DNA of 64,000 bases from Clavulina sp. PMI_390 (lineage: Eukaryota > Basidiomycota > Agaricomycetes > Cantharellales > Hydnaceae): NCBI GenBank assembly GCA_015039315.1, contig WIDE01000024.1, positions 365,286 to 429,285 of the forward strand, in the 5' to 3' direction. The position numbers and the translations under genes were made by a program. Under the pieces are notes generated by a model. The model ran no database searches. It was given only the letters and a program-made list of their open reading frames with translations, and had not been told where the DNA came from. This document shows positions 33,403-46,900 of the stretch, piece by piece; position 1 is the first letter of the stretch; each line of letters opens with the position of its first letter.

Positions 33403-34521
33403 CGATAACGAGAAAAGAGAAGGACGAGTGAGGACAGTGGTTGTCGAAGAGACGCTAGGAGTCCACTCTCCTGTTGAATCAGTGACCTATAAGGCCGTTG
33501 AGCAAATGATTTGCAATCTTCACATTCATTGGTAGTGGGAAGGTTAGCTAATTTTAAATGCATATTCGTGAGCCACCAGTACCGGCACCCATTTCGTAAG
33601 GGGTTTTTCGGAGCTAGAGGCCCCGATTGGTTTGCTACTTTTTGTGGGATGTCAGAACACCTCCTTGCATTTGGGGCGTGCAGTCAAGTATAGCAATACA
33701 TGGGACCTTCGATACTACAGCTCTGATGTAGCGTTTCAGGCACCTCCACATGAAATCAGTATGCGAGTCTTCTTGGAGAGGTCTCCATAATCTGATCCTG
33801 AGATACTCAGGCGGACCAGGGTGAGCGTCGCAGACTCGCGAGACGGTTCGTTTACCTAAGAAGCAACAAGATAGGCTACATTGCCATATTACCTATACTC
33901 GGAATGAGGCTCTTCGGTGTGGAAAAGCCAGAAAGTAGGCGAAGATGTTGTGGTGCAGACCATGGTGATAATAGCAAGAACACAACCAGATAGTGACGAG
34001 TGTGACATTCCCCCATCCAAGGCTTCTTGCGGCGAACAGCTCCGATTGATTTGGGACTCCAAATTCGATTGACATTGGCCATGTGCTACTACCAAATAGG
34101 TCGCTCGATGGTAGGGGCAAGTAATGCGTGGGCAGACAGACATTGATAGTGTTGGATGGAACACGACAGTTATTGGAAACGAGAATTGAGAGGAAATCGT
34201 TCCACTAAGCCTAAGGGTATAAAGATAATGCTCCGTCGCAATCAAGGTAAAGGAGCAGGAGAAAAGAATACAAAAGACGAAAATAACGAAAGCATTATTG
34301 AAAGCAAAGACGCAGTGAAGCAAGCAAGCAACAGGCGAAAAGCTCGTGTATGGTGTTGTCCAAATAACGAGAATCGTGAACAGAAATGATTAAGAATGGG
34401 AAATTGATGTGGTAGATGAATGTTGATCATTAACCGGATGGGGCATGATGAGGAGTTGCAGAGAACAGTCAAAAATTGAGACCATGTCCTTTGGAGAGCA
34501 TAGGAAAAGCGGCAGGCAAAA
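33403..34521. other. 1.1 kb intergenic region
   Basis: Frames at 33889-34323 (minus) and 34156-34389 (plus) overlap on opposite strands, match nothing in the neighbouring family and are interrupted by AT-rich text. I see no gene here. Confidence 0.45.
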
Positions 34522-36721
34522 TCAAACAAGATCTTCCAATCGGACCCGGGGCTTCTTTCGGCGCTCAATGCTGCGTCGGTATAGCAGTAGCTTGAGCGAG
34601 TTGGAGATTGAGAAGAAGAAGAAAACAAGGATAGCCACAATAACACCGACCCCAACGAACTAAAAACCCAAACATTGAGTATAATCTTAGCGCCAATTGA
34701 CAAAATGCGAGACTCACAGAAAAGGCTGCTGTTGCCGCCCATTTAGGATCCACATCAAATATGAGATGCGCATCCCAGTTGGCAGCATTAGGGTTTACAT
34801 ATGGGTCGCTGCTAACATTGAACTGTAGGCTGAATACGGTCACGACCAGGATAGCAATAGCGGTAACAACGGCCGCGCATGCACCGTACACCCCCAGGCC
34901 AAGGGCCAGCTCCCAAACGGCCGGAGTTGAGAACGGGTAATTATCAAGGCGCGAGCACCATAGAAGCAGGGACTGGATAGTAATAACCATCGCAAGACCA
35001 ACAATGAAGAGGGAAAAGGCCCACGCCATGAGCCCTATGCTGCCTCGGGTAGCGCTAGTCGAATCAGGACAAACAGGTCAGCCGTGAAAATTGCAAATCC
35101 AATCATTTGAAACCGCATGATGATTTACCTAAATATAGCCGAATACGTCAAACCAGCGCCAACGAAGCACACACCAGATACAGCGTTCAGCAAGTTGGAG
35201 TATGAGTCATGCGCATCCTATCCGCAGTCATTATAAGCCAACGGTTCACAGGGTATTAGAGAAGATTCCTTACTTGTGCCCAATGTGCTACGCCCTATGG
35301 GATTGAAGGAGAGCGAAAGAGTGAGCCCACTAAGGCGGGATAGGACCGAGTTTTAGAGACCGCTCACCAAGTAACCGGTTGCCTGCGCACATGTTTCCGT
35401 TTTTGCGACCTCACGAACATGAAGTACCTCCTTTTGAGCTGCATGAAGCTATTGAAAATCCTTTGCAATTAGTATTCCGGGGCGTGGGCTCCCATTTTAC
35501 CATGAGAAATCTCACCGCAAGCTCTAGTTTTGTGGCAGTTTTTGACCTTGCCTGATACTTCTTGAGCGCTTCTTCGTATCTGTGCTCGTTCTGAGGGCTT
35601 GGAGGTCAAAGAGACGCTGAAGACTGCAAAATCGACCAGGCTTACCTCGGGAGTATTGGGAAGGTTCAGGATTCTATCAAGAATTTCGAGCTCCTCACGG
35701 CGTTGTATCACCGCTCGTTTCCACTAGCAATATAGATGTAGTTCAGCTGACTAAAAGACGCGGCAGTCGTAATCGTGATGCATACCAATCTCCGTGTTCT
35801 CTCGAGCTCCAGTTGCGCGTTTGCTTCCAGTTCTCTGCCTTTCAGCAATGCCGCCGCCTCAAAAAGCGAAAACTAATCAAAAATCATGCAGAGCGATAAG
35901 GAAGAGGTATTACTCACATGATCATTGAGAAACTTGGGCGATTTGCTAGGCAAGATGGCGCCCTTGATGCCGCCAACACCTGCAATGAGTCGTTCAGCAT
36001 GCAGACGTCAATACGCATAATGTTTGGTGTGTTACCTTGATAACGGGTTGATGGAATATAGACGACCCAAAGGGCCCAGCTCCGCGAGACAGCCCATGGA
36101 CTAGAGTATTGGTATGGCTTCCCGGGTGTACGACTTGGCAGAGATGTGGAGGACTCGACAGGGGATGCCGTTTGGGGTTTCGGTTCCCCAGTTTCAGGAT
36201 CGATGACTTGTGTTGTTCGATTTGACCTTGATGACGAGGAGACGCCCTTGTTGGCCTAGATGTGAAAATGCAGGGACAGGTGGTCAGACCGGCTGCGGGA
36301 TCAAATTCGGCATGGACGGTAGACTCACGTCGCGTAGAATGACTCTATGCCAAAAATTGCTGAGGATGTACATGATGGTGGCGGGGATGAGGAACATGAC
36401 GGTGAAAAAATGTACGAAAAAGCGCGATGGGGTGTAGGAGCTTTTGGCAGCGTGATACGTCTCAGCATGCTCAAGAAGTGTCCGACGCTTGAGAGGCTCC
36501 GGGACACCAGCATATGTCTCGCTGATGTTTAATGGAACGTCTTCGACCTCTGTATGCTTGGGGGAGATGAAGTAGTTGACGAGGTTCGGGGCATCCTCTT
36601 CGTTCGCTTGCAGGACACTCTGGACAAAGCGGGGCAACCTGCTTGGATCCTTGGGCGCCAGTATCGTCGGCATGTGCACTGGCCGGGGCCGCAGTGGATG
36701 GCTACTCCCTTCTGCTGCCAT
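34522..36721 (-). CDS. multi-TM coiled-coil membrane protein, paralogue 4 of 4
   Basis: ATG 36721 gives MAAEGSSHPLRPRPVHMPTI, with a different soluble N-terminus (LPRFVQSVLQANEEDAPNLV, NYFISPKHTEVEDVPLNISE) and then TM1 (FFVHFFTVMFLIPATIMYIL). An added Ser/Thr-Pro segment (DPETGEPKPQTASPVESSTS) follows, then WALWVVYIPSTRYQ, GGIKGAILPSKSPKFLNDH, a coil, SATRGSIGLMAWAFSLFIVG, TIQSLLLWCSRLDNYPFSTP, VVTAIAILVVTVFSLQFN, VSSDPYVNPNAANWDAHLIF and a last TM (VGVIVAILVFFFFSISNSL). It ends ERRKKPRVRLEDLV, TGA at 34522-34524. The C-terminal core is as conserved as in paralogues 2 and 3, while the N-terminus has diverged. It shares a 219-bp divergent promoter with the lipase gene. Confidence 0.77.
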
Positions 36722-36940
36722 CGTCCCTGGGGGGGTGGGTCGGGGGAAGTGACGGGACGAGTTGAGATTGGAAGACTTCAAATGAACATGTTCATCTCTG
36801 TGGCCACCCTCGCTCAATTCAACCGCCCAACACTGCCTCACTACGTTCTTGGCCTCTGATGCAATTGTGTCGTCGTACCTTTTCCTCTTGATTGATCCGT
36901 TAATCTCCTCCGGCGAATTTCGAGTTCGTGAAGATCCCCA

Positions 36941-38782
36941 ATGACATCACCAACGCCTGGGCTCGGCAGCTCGGCGCCCGGCTCAGTACATGCGGTGTTC
37001 TTGCTGCATGGGCTATGGGGATACCAAGAGCACATGTTCTCGCTCAGAGACGCGTTGACATCTAGGGCGCGAAACGATGGTGCAGCAATAGATATCTACT
37101 GCAGCCATAGCTATGAGGGAACGAGAACATATGATGGAGTAGACGTCTGTGCTGATAGGGCCATTGCTGAAGTTCACGCTCACATATCCAAGCTCACAGC
37201 TCAAGGGAAGGCTGTGGACCGCTTCAGTATCCTCGGGTGAGCACCTCTATCCGATTTGACTCGTCTAGACATGAAAATTCACGCTCGTGTGACCCAAGGT
37301 TCTCATTAGGCGGACTCATTGCGCGACTGGTGGTATACAAACTCAAGTCGGAAGGGTTCTTCGACCGTGTTACGCCTTGTAATTTTGCCACATTTGCATC
37401 TCCCGCTATCGGTATACCAAAGTAAATAACGTCTTTGACGAATGCTATTTGTTGCTCTTCCGCCTACATGAGGATGCTCATACCCTCTGGCTTTCTGCAT
37501 AGGACCCCAGGCCTTATATCCCACTGGATTCAAGGCTTTTCTGCCTTCTTCCTGTCACGAACAGGTACACACCTGTATCTCCGAGACCGCAGACCCGAGA
37601 CAGGGAACCCTCTCGTCTATGATCTTGCTACCCCTGAGCTCAACTCTGCTGTGACAATGTTCCAACGGGTGGACATCTATTGTAATTCGGTGAGCATCAT
37701 CTCTTTTCGACGTGTTACTTTTCGCAATCGATTAATCCCTCATGGTGGTTGCTAGGTTGGAGACCGCGTCGTCCCCTATCTGTCTGGGGGCATCTCAGAG
37801 TTTGATCCCTTTCTGCCAAATCTGACAGAGGCACGACGTGTTGGCCCGCGAATACGAGATGGAGGTATCGTTACCGGAAAACTTCATTTGTGAGACCCCT
37901 TTTGCAACATTCCGACCAAGCTGGTGACACTTCGCTGACCATGAACACATTTATTTCACCCATTGTGGTTCTAGGACGTTCGAGCCCAACTATCCCGCCA
38001 TTGTCTCTAGTGTTCAACTTGAGGAATCAGTTGCCAGCTCTTCTAACGAAAAGGTGGCTGATCCAGCTTCCTCTCCCATCAACGTCCCAGCACGCCCCTC
38101 AATACTATCTCTCGTCACTCCTTGGTTCCGCCCTTCCGTATACCCCTTCCTACCCACACCGCTCGCATATGTCCTTGTGCTGCTCATCCCGCTCGTCCTC
38201 CCGGCTGTTGTTATTATCCTTGGTGCTTTTGCGATCGAAAGAACGACCAGCGCATGGCGAGTGAAGCAGCATCTTCGAAATTCGTCCACCAGTACTCAAT
38301 CTTCAGCGGCGCATAAGAAGGATCTCGAGGCTGGGGTACCCGAGCCTCGGGATGATGCACCTCCTATTGATTCAACGTGGGTGTCATGCCCTCATTCTTC
38401 TCTCACTCGCAATCGTGATTTGATATACATGGTTTCATTGTGACTTTTATGTAGATCGGGAATTGCTCTGTCGTCAGAGGCCAACCCCGCCAACCTCCAA
38501 GATGCACCCACCAGCTGTGTTCGAAGCATGACTCTTGACCTTAGTGGTTTGCACTCTTCCTTTGAACCACCACAACGCCCCGCAATCACACCACAGCAGC
38601 GGACGATGATACAGAACCTGAACGCGGCGCTCGATGCCCACCCACGTGCGACGAAGCACCTCTCATTTCTACCGAACGTGTGGACCAGTCACCAAGTGCT
38701 AATCGTGCAAGACGCAAAAGATGCGGAACACAGGGCGGGCGAGAGCGCGGTGAGGCACTGGGCAGATCATTTTATGTTCTGA
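36941..38782 (+). CDS. DUF676-type serine lipase (LPL1/ROG1-like) with C-terminal membrane segment
   Basis: Alpha/beta-hydrolase of the family that includes yeast Rog1 and lipid-droplet phospholipase Lpl1. ATG 36941 begins MTSPTPGLGSSAPGSVHAVF; the oxyanion motif LLHGLWGYQEHM follows. The nucleophile elbow is rebuilt across the first intron: SILG|FSLGGLIARLVVYKL. Then FATFASPAIGIPK, TGTHLYLRDRRPETGNPLVY and, after an intron, VGDRVVPYLSGGISEFDPF, which fits the acid-residue region (NDRxVPY...DPF in relatives). A hydrophobic C-terminal segment (LAYVLVLLIPLVLPAVVIIL) follows, with a Ser-rich hydrophilic tail ending HWADHFMF. Six or so exons. The Ser and the putative Asp are visible; I did not place the His. 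Probably a membrane- or lipid-droplet-bound lipase or phospholipase. Confidence 0.85.
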
Positions 38783-40990
38783 TCAATCTGGCGGGTAAAT
38801 AATATGAAGGGTTAGGGTGCTTATGTTGCACACGAAGCGGCAACGAGTTTGTGGGACAACATCATAATGCTTTCTTTTTTCTTTCTTTCCTTAGTCGCTA
38901 GCACTAAATCCGCACCTAATATTCGTATCATGTTAGTGGGCGATCTTACCGATCCTCATGCTGCAGTTACATGCTGAGTTTCACATAGTCCATCAGTCCA
39001 TCTACGCCAAACATGCAGTGCATTAATTCTCACGTCTGCTATGTTGTCTATGACTGCCTAGATCGTCGAATATGAATATTGTCACTGTCAGATCCCATAC
39101 CCTTGGAGCCAGCCACAGTTTCTCTTGCCACCTCTGGCCATGTTGCAGCGGGCCGCCATCTGCCGTCGCAGCGGCGCGTACTCGCCTTGCTGAGAGCATT
39201 GACAAATGATTTACCAGCCAGCCAGCCAGCCAAGCAAGCATGCATGGCTTGGTGTTGGTGGCTGCCAGCCTGACGCCGCCGCCAAGGAACGACACGCACG
39301 CACACACGCTCACTCACTCTCTCACGGCACGCTCGAACGATCGTTGACGTTATGTATTGTTCGAAAAAGCGATCTCCTGAATAATCTCCATTTGGTTTCC
39401 GTCCCCCGTCCAATCCCCTCAACAACAGCCATGCCGAGGGCCGATGGAGGATCCCTTGGACCGCGTGTGAACAGCATCGAGATTTGATTGACCAATTAGG
39501 GCGGAAGTAATTAGTCCGATCATCTCATCTGTAAATCGCGATGGTAGGGCATGCATCGACGTTGAGGACACTCTAGAGGACGATGCGGCAGCCAATCAAA
39601 ATCAAGGGAAATGGGGGAATTCACGGTCGTGTGCCTGGTGTGACGGCAGGGGTGGACAGTGCGCCACCGCAGCGGGCGCAAAAAGGAACGCAATAAAGGA
39701 AGGTTCCTGTTAGCGGCGCAGGCGTTCCGTACAAGGCGGACGATTTGAGGGTTGTTCAGGGAAAAACCTAGGAAGGATGACAGGAGACGAGCGGCCAGGC
39801 GGGCTCAGACTTCGAGTCGGGCGTTGCGGGACGAAGAAAGCGGCGGGAACACGATATTCCTGAATTGATGGATCCGGGAGAATTAGAAGACAGCAATGAT
39901 GATGAAGAGGATAATATCGAGAAGGTAGTAGTAGTATGTAAGGCGACGGGAATTGTTTGGGGGAGTTCTTGATGGGCTCTCACGTCTCGCTTGAGGCACT
40001 TTGACATACCCTCTGGCTTTTTGTCGAAAGTGGAGAGAGGGCTCTCGGCTGCTTCCGAGACTCTCCGACCGCGTGTGTTATTTGTCCCCGAGGTCCTCCG
40101 ACTGGTGGATCACAATTTGTGCTGGTCAGCATTTACCATAAGAGGAGAGCTGCATAATTGTAGCATAGTTCGGGAGATGGCAACCTGGGAGGATGTGATG
40201 ATGAGACAGGGTCCTCTCCCCTCGAGTGTTACCATATGGGTATAATGACGCTAAGGCGCTCGCTAGCATAAATGGCTTCGAGGGGCGACCAATCACGGAG
40301 CTGTTAAAAGAGGAGGTCCACCCCTTGCAGTTCCACAGATGCATTCATCTTGGAGCGTTTATACTGTATAGAGTGTTGAGCCGAGGGGCGGAACTGCCCG
40401 CTGGGCCTGGAATCCACGGGAGAGTGGAGGGAGGGCCACTATAGTATACGATCTATATGAACGGCTTCATCTTTATGGCGCAAGCCACGTCGCCCAGCGG
40501 AAAAGGATGGCGGTCCGACGATCTGCGAGTCTCGCCAATTTGGGGAATTACATGCAATATTAAGTAGTATCGAAGGAGCGATGGAAACAAAATTGCAGGA
40601 AAGACTCCGGGAGATCAAGACATCCGTGCTTCCCATTGAGAGACGCCTCGACTGAATTGACATTAGTATTGTTGACGCGTGTTGCAGAGTACGCCTGTGC
40701 GGTCCGAAAGCAGGCGCTTCCAGGAGCAGCTCTCAAGCCAGCAGCAGCAGCGCCATCGCAGCGCACATCCAACACGAACGGTGAGGCCAAAAAACGTGTT
40801 ATTTAGCAGTGCATTGAACCGAGTACTGACTACGATGTATCGATTGCCCCCCCTCTGACTTGCTGTGTGATGTGTTAAAATGAATAATCGGTCGCGCACT
40901 GTTGTGTCTTTCCATTCCACCTGCTGCTGTTGCGTTCATCGACCGTCTTTGTCGGCCAGGAAGTCGCCTGCCGCACCCGCTCTGGTTGAG
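38783..40990. other. long upstream region of the GATA-factor gene
   Basis: 2.2 kb with no supported coding frame. It contains simple-sequence patches: an (AGCC)n-like run near 39215-39232 and CACGCACGCACACACGCTCACTCACTCTCTCAC-type sequence near 39294-39323, typical of fungal promoters or 5' UTRs. GATAATATC near 39909-39917 is an inverted GATA pair that could serve autoregulation, as known for nitrogen GATA factors; chance is possible. Confidence 0.4.
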
Positions 40991-43900
40991 ATGGAATCTA
41001 CTCTTGCGACTCCACCGCCGGTGTCTGCGGGTTCTGCGCCAGCTACATCCCCCGTTCCCAAGCCGTTTCGGCGTGTGTCCGCCAAAGCTGCCATCAGTTC
41101 CCCTTCTCCAACTGTGGCCAAGGCCTCTGCCTCTCTCTCCACAGGCCCTCTCGGTGCCTCTGCCTCTGCTGCTGGGCGGTCTCTAGCTGCTGCTGCTCGA
41201 TCTCCCCCGCCTGCGGGCCTCAGTCGTGTCTCTGACCCCTGGGTTTCTCCGACGACCCCGGCCGCTTCGCTGGATCAACAGTACTCCCTGCACTCGAGTG
41301 CTCCTCTCATGAGCCCTAGTCTGTCTTCTTCCTCCTCTGGTCTTTCCACCCCTCAGCCACATACGAATCCGAATGGCCAACAGCAAGCCTACTTCGGCCC
41401 CAGCCTTCCCTCATCTTCCTCCTCCGCCGCCGACCCATCTTCACTCGCACGTTCTTCATTCGCTGCGATGGCTAGCAATTCCGAACCTCTGACAGGCCCT
41501 GGCTCCTCTGAAAAGAAAGGTATTTGCATCGATCATCTTTAATCCCTCATACCGTTTTTGCTCATCGCAAATACGCAACCTTGTCCATCCACAGGAGCAG
41601 CTCAACCCGATCCCACCTCCACCACGGCAGCTACCCGCGCACTGTGGTCCTCACTCACCCCCGGTAGCTCATCATCCCTCCCTCCACATCTGAGCCCTGT
41701 CATACTGCCCGGCGGTGGAATGACGACTCCGCCTCCGCTACCCTCCTTCCCCCACCAGCAAACCACACCAGCAGCCAGTGATTTGCCAGCTCACGTTTTG
41801 TCGCAGCTTGCGAGCTCGTTTAGCTACTCGAATGCTGCACATTCAAGCGAGACAGACGACGCGGCGACGTCTGGCTCGAATACCATCGCCATCCCTCAAT
41901 CACAATTTGCTGCCGCTGCTGCCATGCTCAATCAGCCTCCGAATCTGCAGCACCCGCTTGGAGGCTCCGCTTCAACGCCTGGTCCATCATCCTATCCTTA
42001 TTACCATCCCCTACACAACTATCCACCATCTGGTAAGAACCAATTTCGCATCAGGGCTAATGATCTCAACCCGAATCTTTTTCACGCCGTTCACTGAATG
42101 TCTTTGCTTAATTCCTTCTTTTCATTCCATCGGTACTCCAATCTTACTGACTAACCTCCGCCAACCACGTTACTACACCTGACGTCAATTACCTCGGCGG
42201 CAATGTTCTCCTCGTTCTACTACTGCGTTCACATCGTTCGCACTTCCGTGCCGCAACTTACCGGTCGCTTCTCATTCAATGTTCGCCTCGAACCCACTCC
42301 CCTTCATCTCGACCATTTAATCTTGCTACGGGTCTCGTGCCCCCTCTTTTGCTCTCCTTCGCTTGCGCGCTTGTTCCTCCTCCTCCTGACGTTGTCGGTC
42401 TGGGTCCTCATCTTACACCATCTGCTGTCGTGCACGATCAATCTCTCACCACCCTCGCCCTCGGACCGGACCCTCTCACAACCCCGCATCTGACAACTCC
42501 TTTCGCCATCTCCCCTCGGGCTCCCCCGCTTGGCTGCTCTGCGATCTGTTTCTTCTTCTTCTCCGGTCACGACGCCCTACTCAATGTCCTTAATGATGAT
42601 GACAGATGATGCACACCACCTCGCTTCGCTTCCTGACCCCTTCTCCACTTCTTCAATGTCCACTTCACCCCCCATGCTCCCTGCCAGCACAGGCACTACT
42701 CCAATCACCAGCACCTCTCACATCCACAAGGCAGCAGCTCAGAACCGCCATCGACGAGCCAGATCAGGCACTGCGTCAACAGCACTGTCCCAGCTGTCAT
42801 TAACGCTCTCTCCTACGCCAAGCACTTCATCCACCATCATGTCTGCCGCTGGCGGCGGTCTCTCCACGCCATCGACAAGCGTTCCTCCGAGCCCTAGTAT
42901 GCGCAATTCTGCCGTTACGTCAACCTCTGTTGCTGGCCCGTCCTCGTCCTCCTTCGTGGCTGTGGCTGCTGGCGGCAGCGCAAATGGCAACTCAAATCTG
43001 GGGATGAATGAGGGAATAGCGGGGCGAAACCTGCCGGACCTGGGCGCGCCGTTCGCATCTGCAGCTGCGGCAGGATCGTCGCCGATGCACACGGCCAGCA
43101 GTGCGAGCTCTGGTGCAGGCGGCAACTTGAACGCACAAACCCCCACCATGGCAGCTGCGTCTGGGTCAACATCAGCCTCCTCATCTTCGGCAGGCTCGCC
43201 GATTGCTGGTCCTGCATCCTTAGCAGCAAGAAAGAGGCGGTCCAAAGACGCTGCTGCCAACGCAAGTGGACCAACGTCGCCTGTTTCGCCACAGCAACAG
43301 AAGAGGCAAACTCCTTCATCGCTCTCGTCGAGAATGGCACAGAACCAAGAGCAGGCAGATCATCAGATGCGCGCACTGGCTTCACTCTCCCTAGCCCCCT
43401 CGCCGAATCCACTGTTGTCTCCAACTGGACCACCTGGCCAGATGTTCCCGCCGATGATGCCTGGAGCCATGCCGATGGGAATGGGCATGCCTCACTCGGG
43501 CTTCTCCCACCTCAACCTCCAGCAGCAGGCCGCGTTTGCTGCATTTGCCGCTGCCCAGCAACAGCAGCAGCAGCATCATGCTCCGATCCCACATACCCCT
43601 TCTGTTCCCCACCACCCGCCAAACCTCCCACCGTCCCTCTGGATGTCCCAATATATACCCACGCCTGAGCCCGCCGTCGCCCCAGTGCCGCCGATTCTGC
43701 CCTCCTTGCCGAATCCGTTCCAAGGTGAGGAAGATGCGAGAGCAGCTGGAGCTCTGGATGGGAGTGGTCTGCCGTTGATGAACCCGTATATGTCTTCGTC
43801 TCATCCTTTCCCGCCACCATTTGTGCCCATGGCACCACCCTTCGCACTGCCTCCTGGCTCAGGGCCTGGCGGACTGCAGCATCAGGCTCTCATGCAGTCA

Positions 43901-46900
43901 TATGAGCAGGCGTATATTCAGCAGTACCAGCAACAGCTCATCCAACAGCAGGCACAACAGGCGGCCGCATTTACGATCTATCAACAACAGCAACAGCAAC
44001 AACAGCAGCAGCAATACCACCACTCTGCAACTCCAGGGCGGCCCCCATCTGCCCAACGTCCCTCATCATCAACATCACCTGCGTCATCGTATACCAACGC
44101 ATCTATGTTTAGCGGTACGACGATGATTTCTTCTGGTCAGCGCTCGAGCGCGACAGCCGTTGCGAAGGGCGCCACGCCCTCTCCCTCTGCGAAGAGCGCG
44201 CTGTCAGATATGTTCCTTCATGATGACTCTCATCTGGCAGGCAAGTCAAAGTCTAAGCAGGGCCACGGCAAGGCGTCGTCCATCTCAACTGGTATCCCTC
44301 CCCATTTGGGAAGTTCAGCTGAAGCTGAGGACGTTGGTGAGCTGGCGGCTATGGGCGAGGACGACGTCGAGGACCTTGCGAGAGAGGACCCGCTTGCGAC
44401 GCAGGTGTGGCGGATGTATGCGAGGACGAAGGCCCAGCTCCCCCATGCACAACGGATGGAGAACTTGACCTGGCGCATGATGGCTCTGGCACTGAAGAAG
44501 AAAAAGGCACTTGAAGAAGCTGCTGCCGCCGCCGCTGCAACTGTTGGTGGTACCAGCTCTGCAGCGAGGGTTGCGTCGTCTGTTTCTCTCGGTGCACGGA
44601 GCGAGGCGCAGACGGTTGACTTGGACAGCCCGAATTCTCTCTCGACTGCAAGCCCGGGCACGGAGAAGCGTGGTGGCTCGATTCCATTGGTAGTAGAAGG
44701 TGTAGAGGAGAGCGAAACGGAAAACGAGGATGGGGCACCGCCATTGTCTTCTGGAGACGAGAGACGAGGGCGCGCTCCAGCGAAGAGCAAACCTAAGATG
44801 AGGATTGTTGGGTTTGGCGCAGGAGGCGATGATGATGACGAAGACGACGATGAGTGAGTGCTACACCACCCACCCCAGATCTCAATGCTCTCATTTTACT
44901 TAGCTAACATCGCCATTCTTTAGGGACGCGGCAATGGATTGGCGAGCGGTTTCACGGTCGCGCTCACGCATGTCTATGGATTGGCGCGGCGCCTCAGTAT
45001 CGCGCTCTAGGTCCCGGGCTCCACCAGGGCCGATGCGCCTCGACATGGATCTCCTAGATCAGCATGAATCGCACTCGCACGCGCTTCTTGCTGATCTCGA
45101 AGAAGAATCAACGCTCGTGGCTCCATCGACTCTGGATTCTGTGGCGCATGCATTACAACCCACTTCTGTTTCTACTGCCGCGGCGATCCCTGCGCCTGCT
45201 TCTTCGGGCTCGTCAAACCAGTCGCTTCTCTCTCTTCGTCTGCAGGGTCTCCATCGCCCTTCGGAGACTCCAGCGGAGGGAGCAAAGGCTTCTTCAACCT
45301 CCATCCCTCCCTTCCAGCCCCCACCTAACCCATTCCATAATCCTCAATACACAGCTATGTTCATGCCTTCCTCTCTCCCTGCATTCCATCATATACCAGA
45401 TGCGTTTGCTTCTGGTGCTGGCAAATTGGACGCCACCGGCGGCATCCCTGAGGAGCCGAAGAGCCTTGGAGCAATTGGGCGCCCCCGAAAGACTAGTTTC
45501 GACCATACGGTCGTCGCCAAGCATAACAAGCAACAGCAACAGAAGGCTGAGAGCACGTTATCGCCTATTCCTTCTGCGACGACTCTAGTGAGTTCATTTC
45601 TAATAGCTACTTAATTACTTTGTTTGACTATTCTTTTTCTTTCCAGGGAAAACGTCGTGCTGGACCCGCTCCTATGGCTGAGTCGATGCGCGCCGATCCT
45701 GCTTTTGTTGGAAGCGCTCCTACTGATACACAGCGTCCTCCTCTCCCTAACCTTACCATGCCTGCTTTCTCACCTCAGACGCCTGGCCTCGATTCCGCTC
45801 CGCTGAGCGCAGCTGGCACGCCTGGCCCTGTCATGTTCAACACTGGTGCTGATATCAACTTCAACTTTATGGATGGGCCTAATGACATCTTTAATCTCGT
45901 CGCTGCCAAAGCGTCAGGTTCTTTGATGCAAAATCCTACGATCCAGCATCAACAAGATGTCATGAATCTATACACACTGCAAGCGCAAGCGATGAACTCC
46001 CAACAACGATCATTCCCTCAGATTCCCATCAACGAGAGTGACATGCCTGGTGCCGCCAATGGCGTTGACCATACCACTGAGCTCATGCACGCTGCTCTCC
46101 GAGATGCCGCTGCCCAGCACCATGCGCATATGAGCGGACAAAATGGAGAGTTCAACCCTCCTATGCCCTTCAACCCTCTCCTAGGCATGATGCTTGCAGA
46201 TCCATTCGACCCCAACGGGACACCCCAGCCTGCATTCCTCCCACACCACGCAGCTGCATTCCAACAAGCCAATATTTTCACTCATGTGGATCCTACACAA
46301 CTTCTTTCGCCTATTGATGGCTCGATGGATCCTCTTGGTGCAGGCCGCAGCCCCTCAAGCGAGGAGCGACAGACCCCCAGCTCAACAGCCTCTCCTGAAC
46401 CGTCCAATACTGTCCGTGCCCCCATGCCTATTTCAGGGGCCGTTCAACACGACGGTAGTGGAAGATCGGGAAGGAAGATCGCATCCGTGAAGCGAACCCA
46501 GAATGCTCAGGCACGTCGGTCAAACACATTACCAGGCCAAGGCGCTGGTGCGGCGAATGGGATACCTTCCTCCGCTCCATCGTCAAGCGACATGGGCTCC
46601 GCTATGCGACCTCCCATGCCTCAACGCAAATCACAAAGTGACCTTAATGACGCATCTGCCGGTGGTCAGGGACAAGGCCAGGCTCCAGGCGCCTCTGGGG
46701 AAGATGGCGACTCGCCTGTTTGCTCGAACTGTAGCACAACTACCACTCCTTTATGGCGGAGGGACCCGGACGGCCATCCTCTTTGTGAGCTTCTCGTGTA
46801 ATTTTCTTACTATATTTGCTGGCTGACCTTGGTTTCCCGAAGGCAACGCTTGTGGATTATTTTATGTGAGTATCTAGATACCTGTGAAATAGCCAAGCAC

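Noticed and set aside
33889..34389. Possible extra gene between membrane paralogues 3 and 4
   Set aside because: Does not align with the paralogue family and frames conflict between strands; no residual SATRG or LPSK motif found, so not a decayed fifth copy.
39023..39487. Overlapping frames on both strands in the GATA-factor upstream region
   Set aside because: They are translations of simple-sequence (CACG/AGCC) stretches and match nothing; better explained as promoter or 5' UTR.
42203..42609. Separate small proteins in the 42.2-42.6 kb interval
   Set aside because: Three overlapping frames in a pyrimidine-rich stretch; the interval fits a long intron of the GATA-factor gene with matched phases at both ends.
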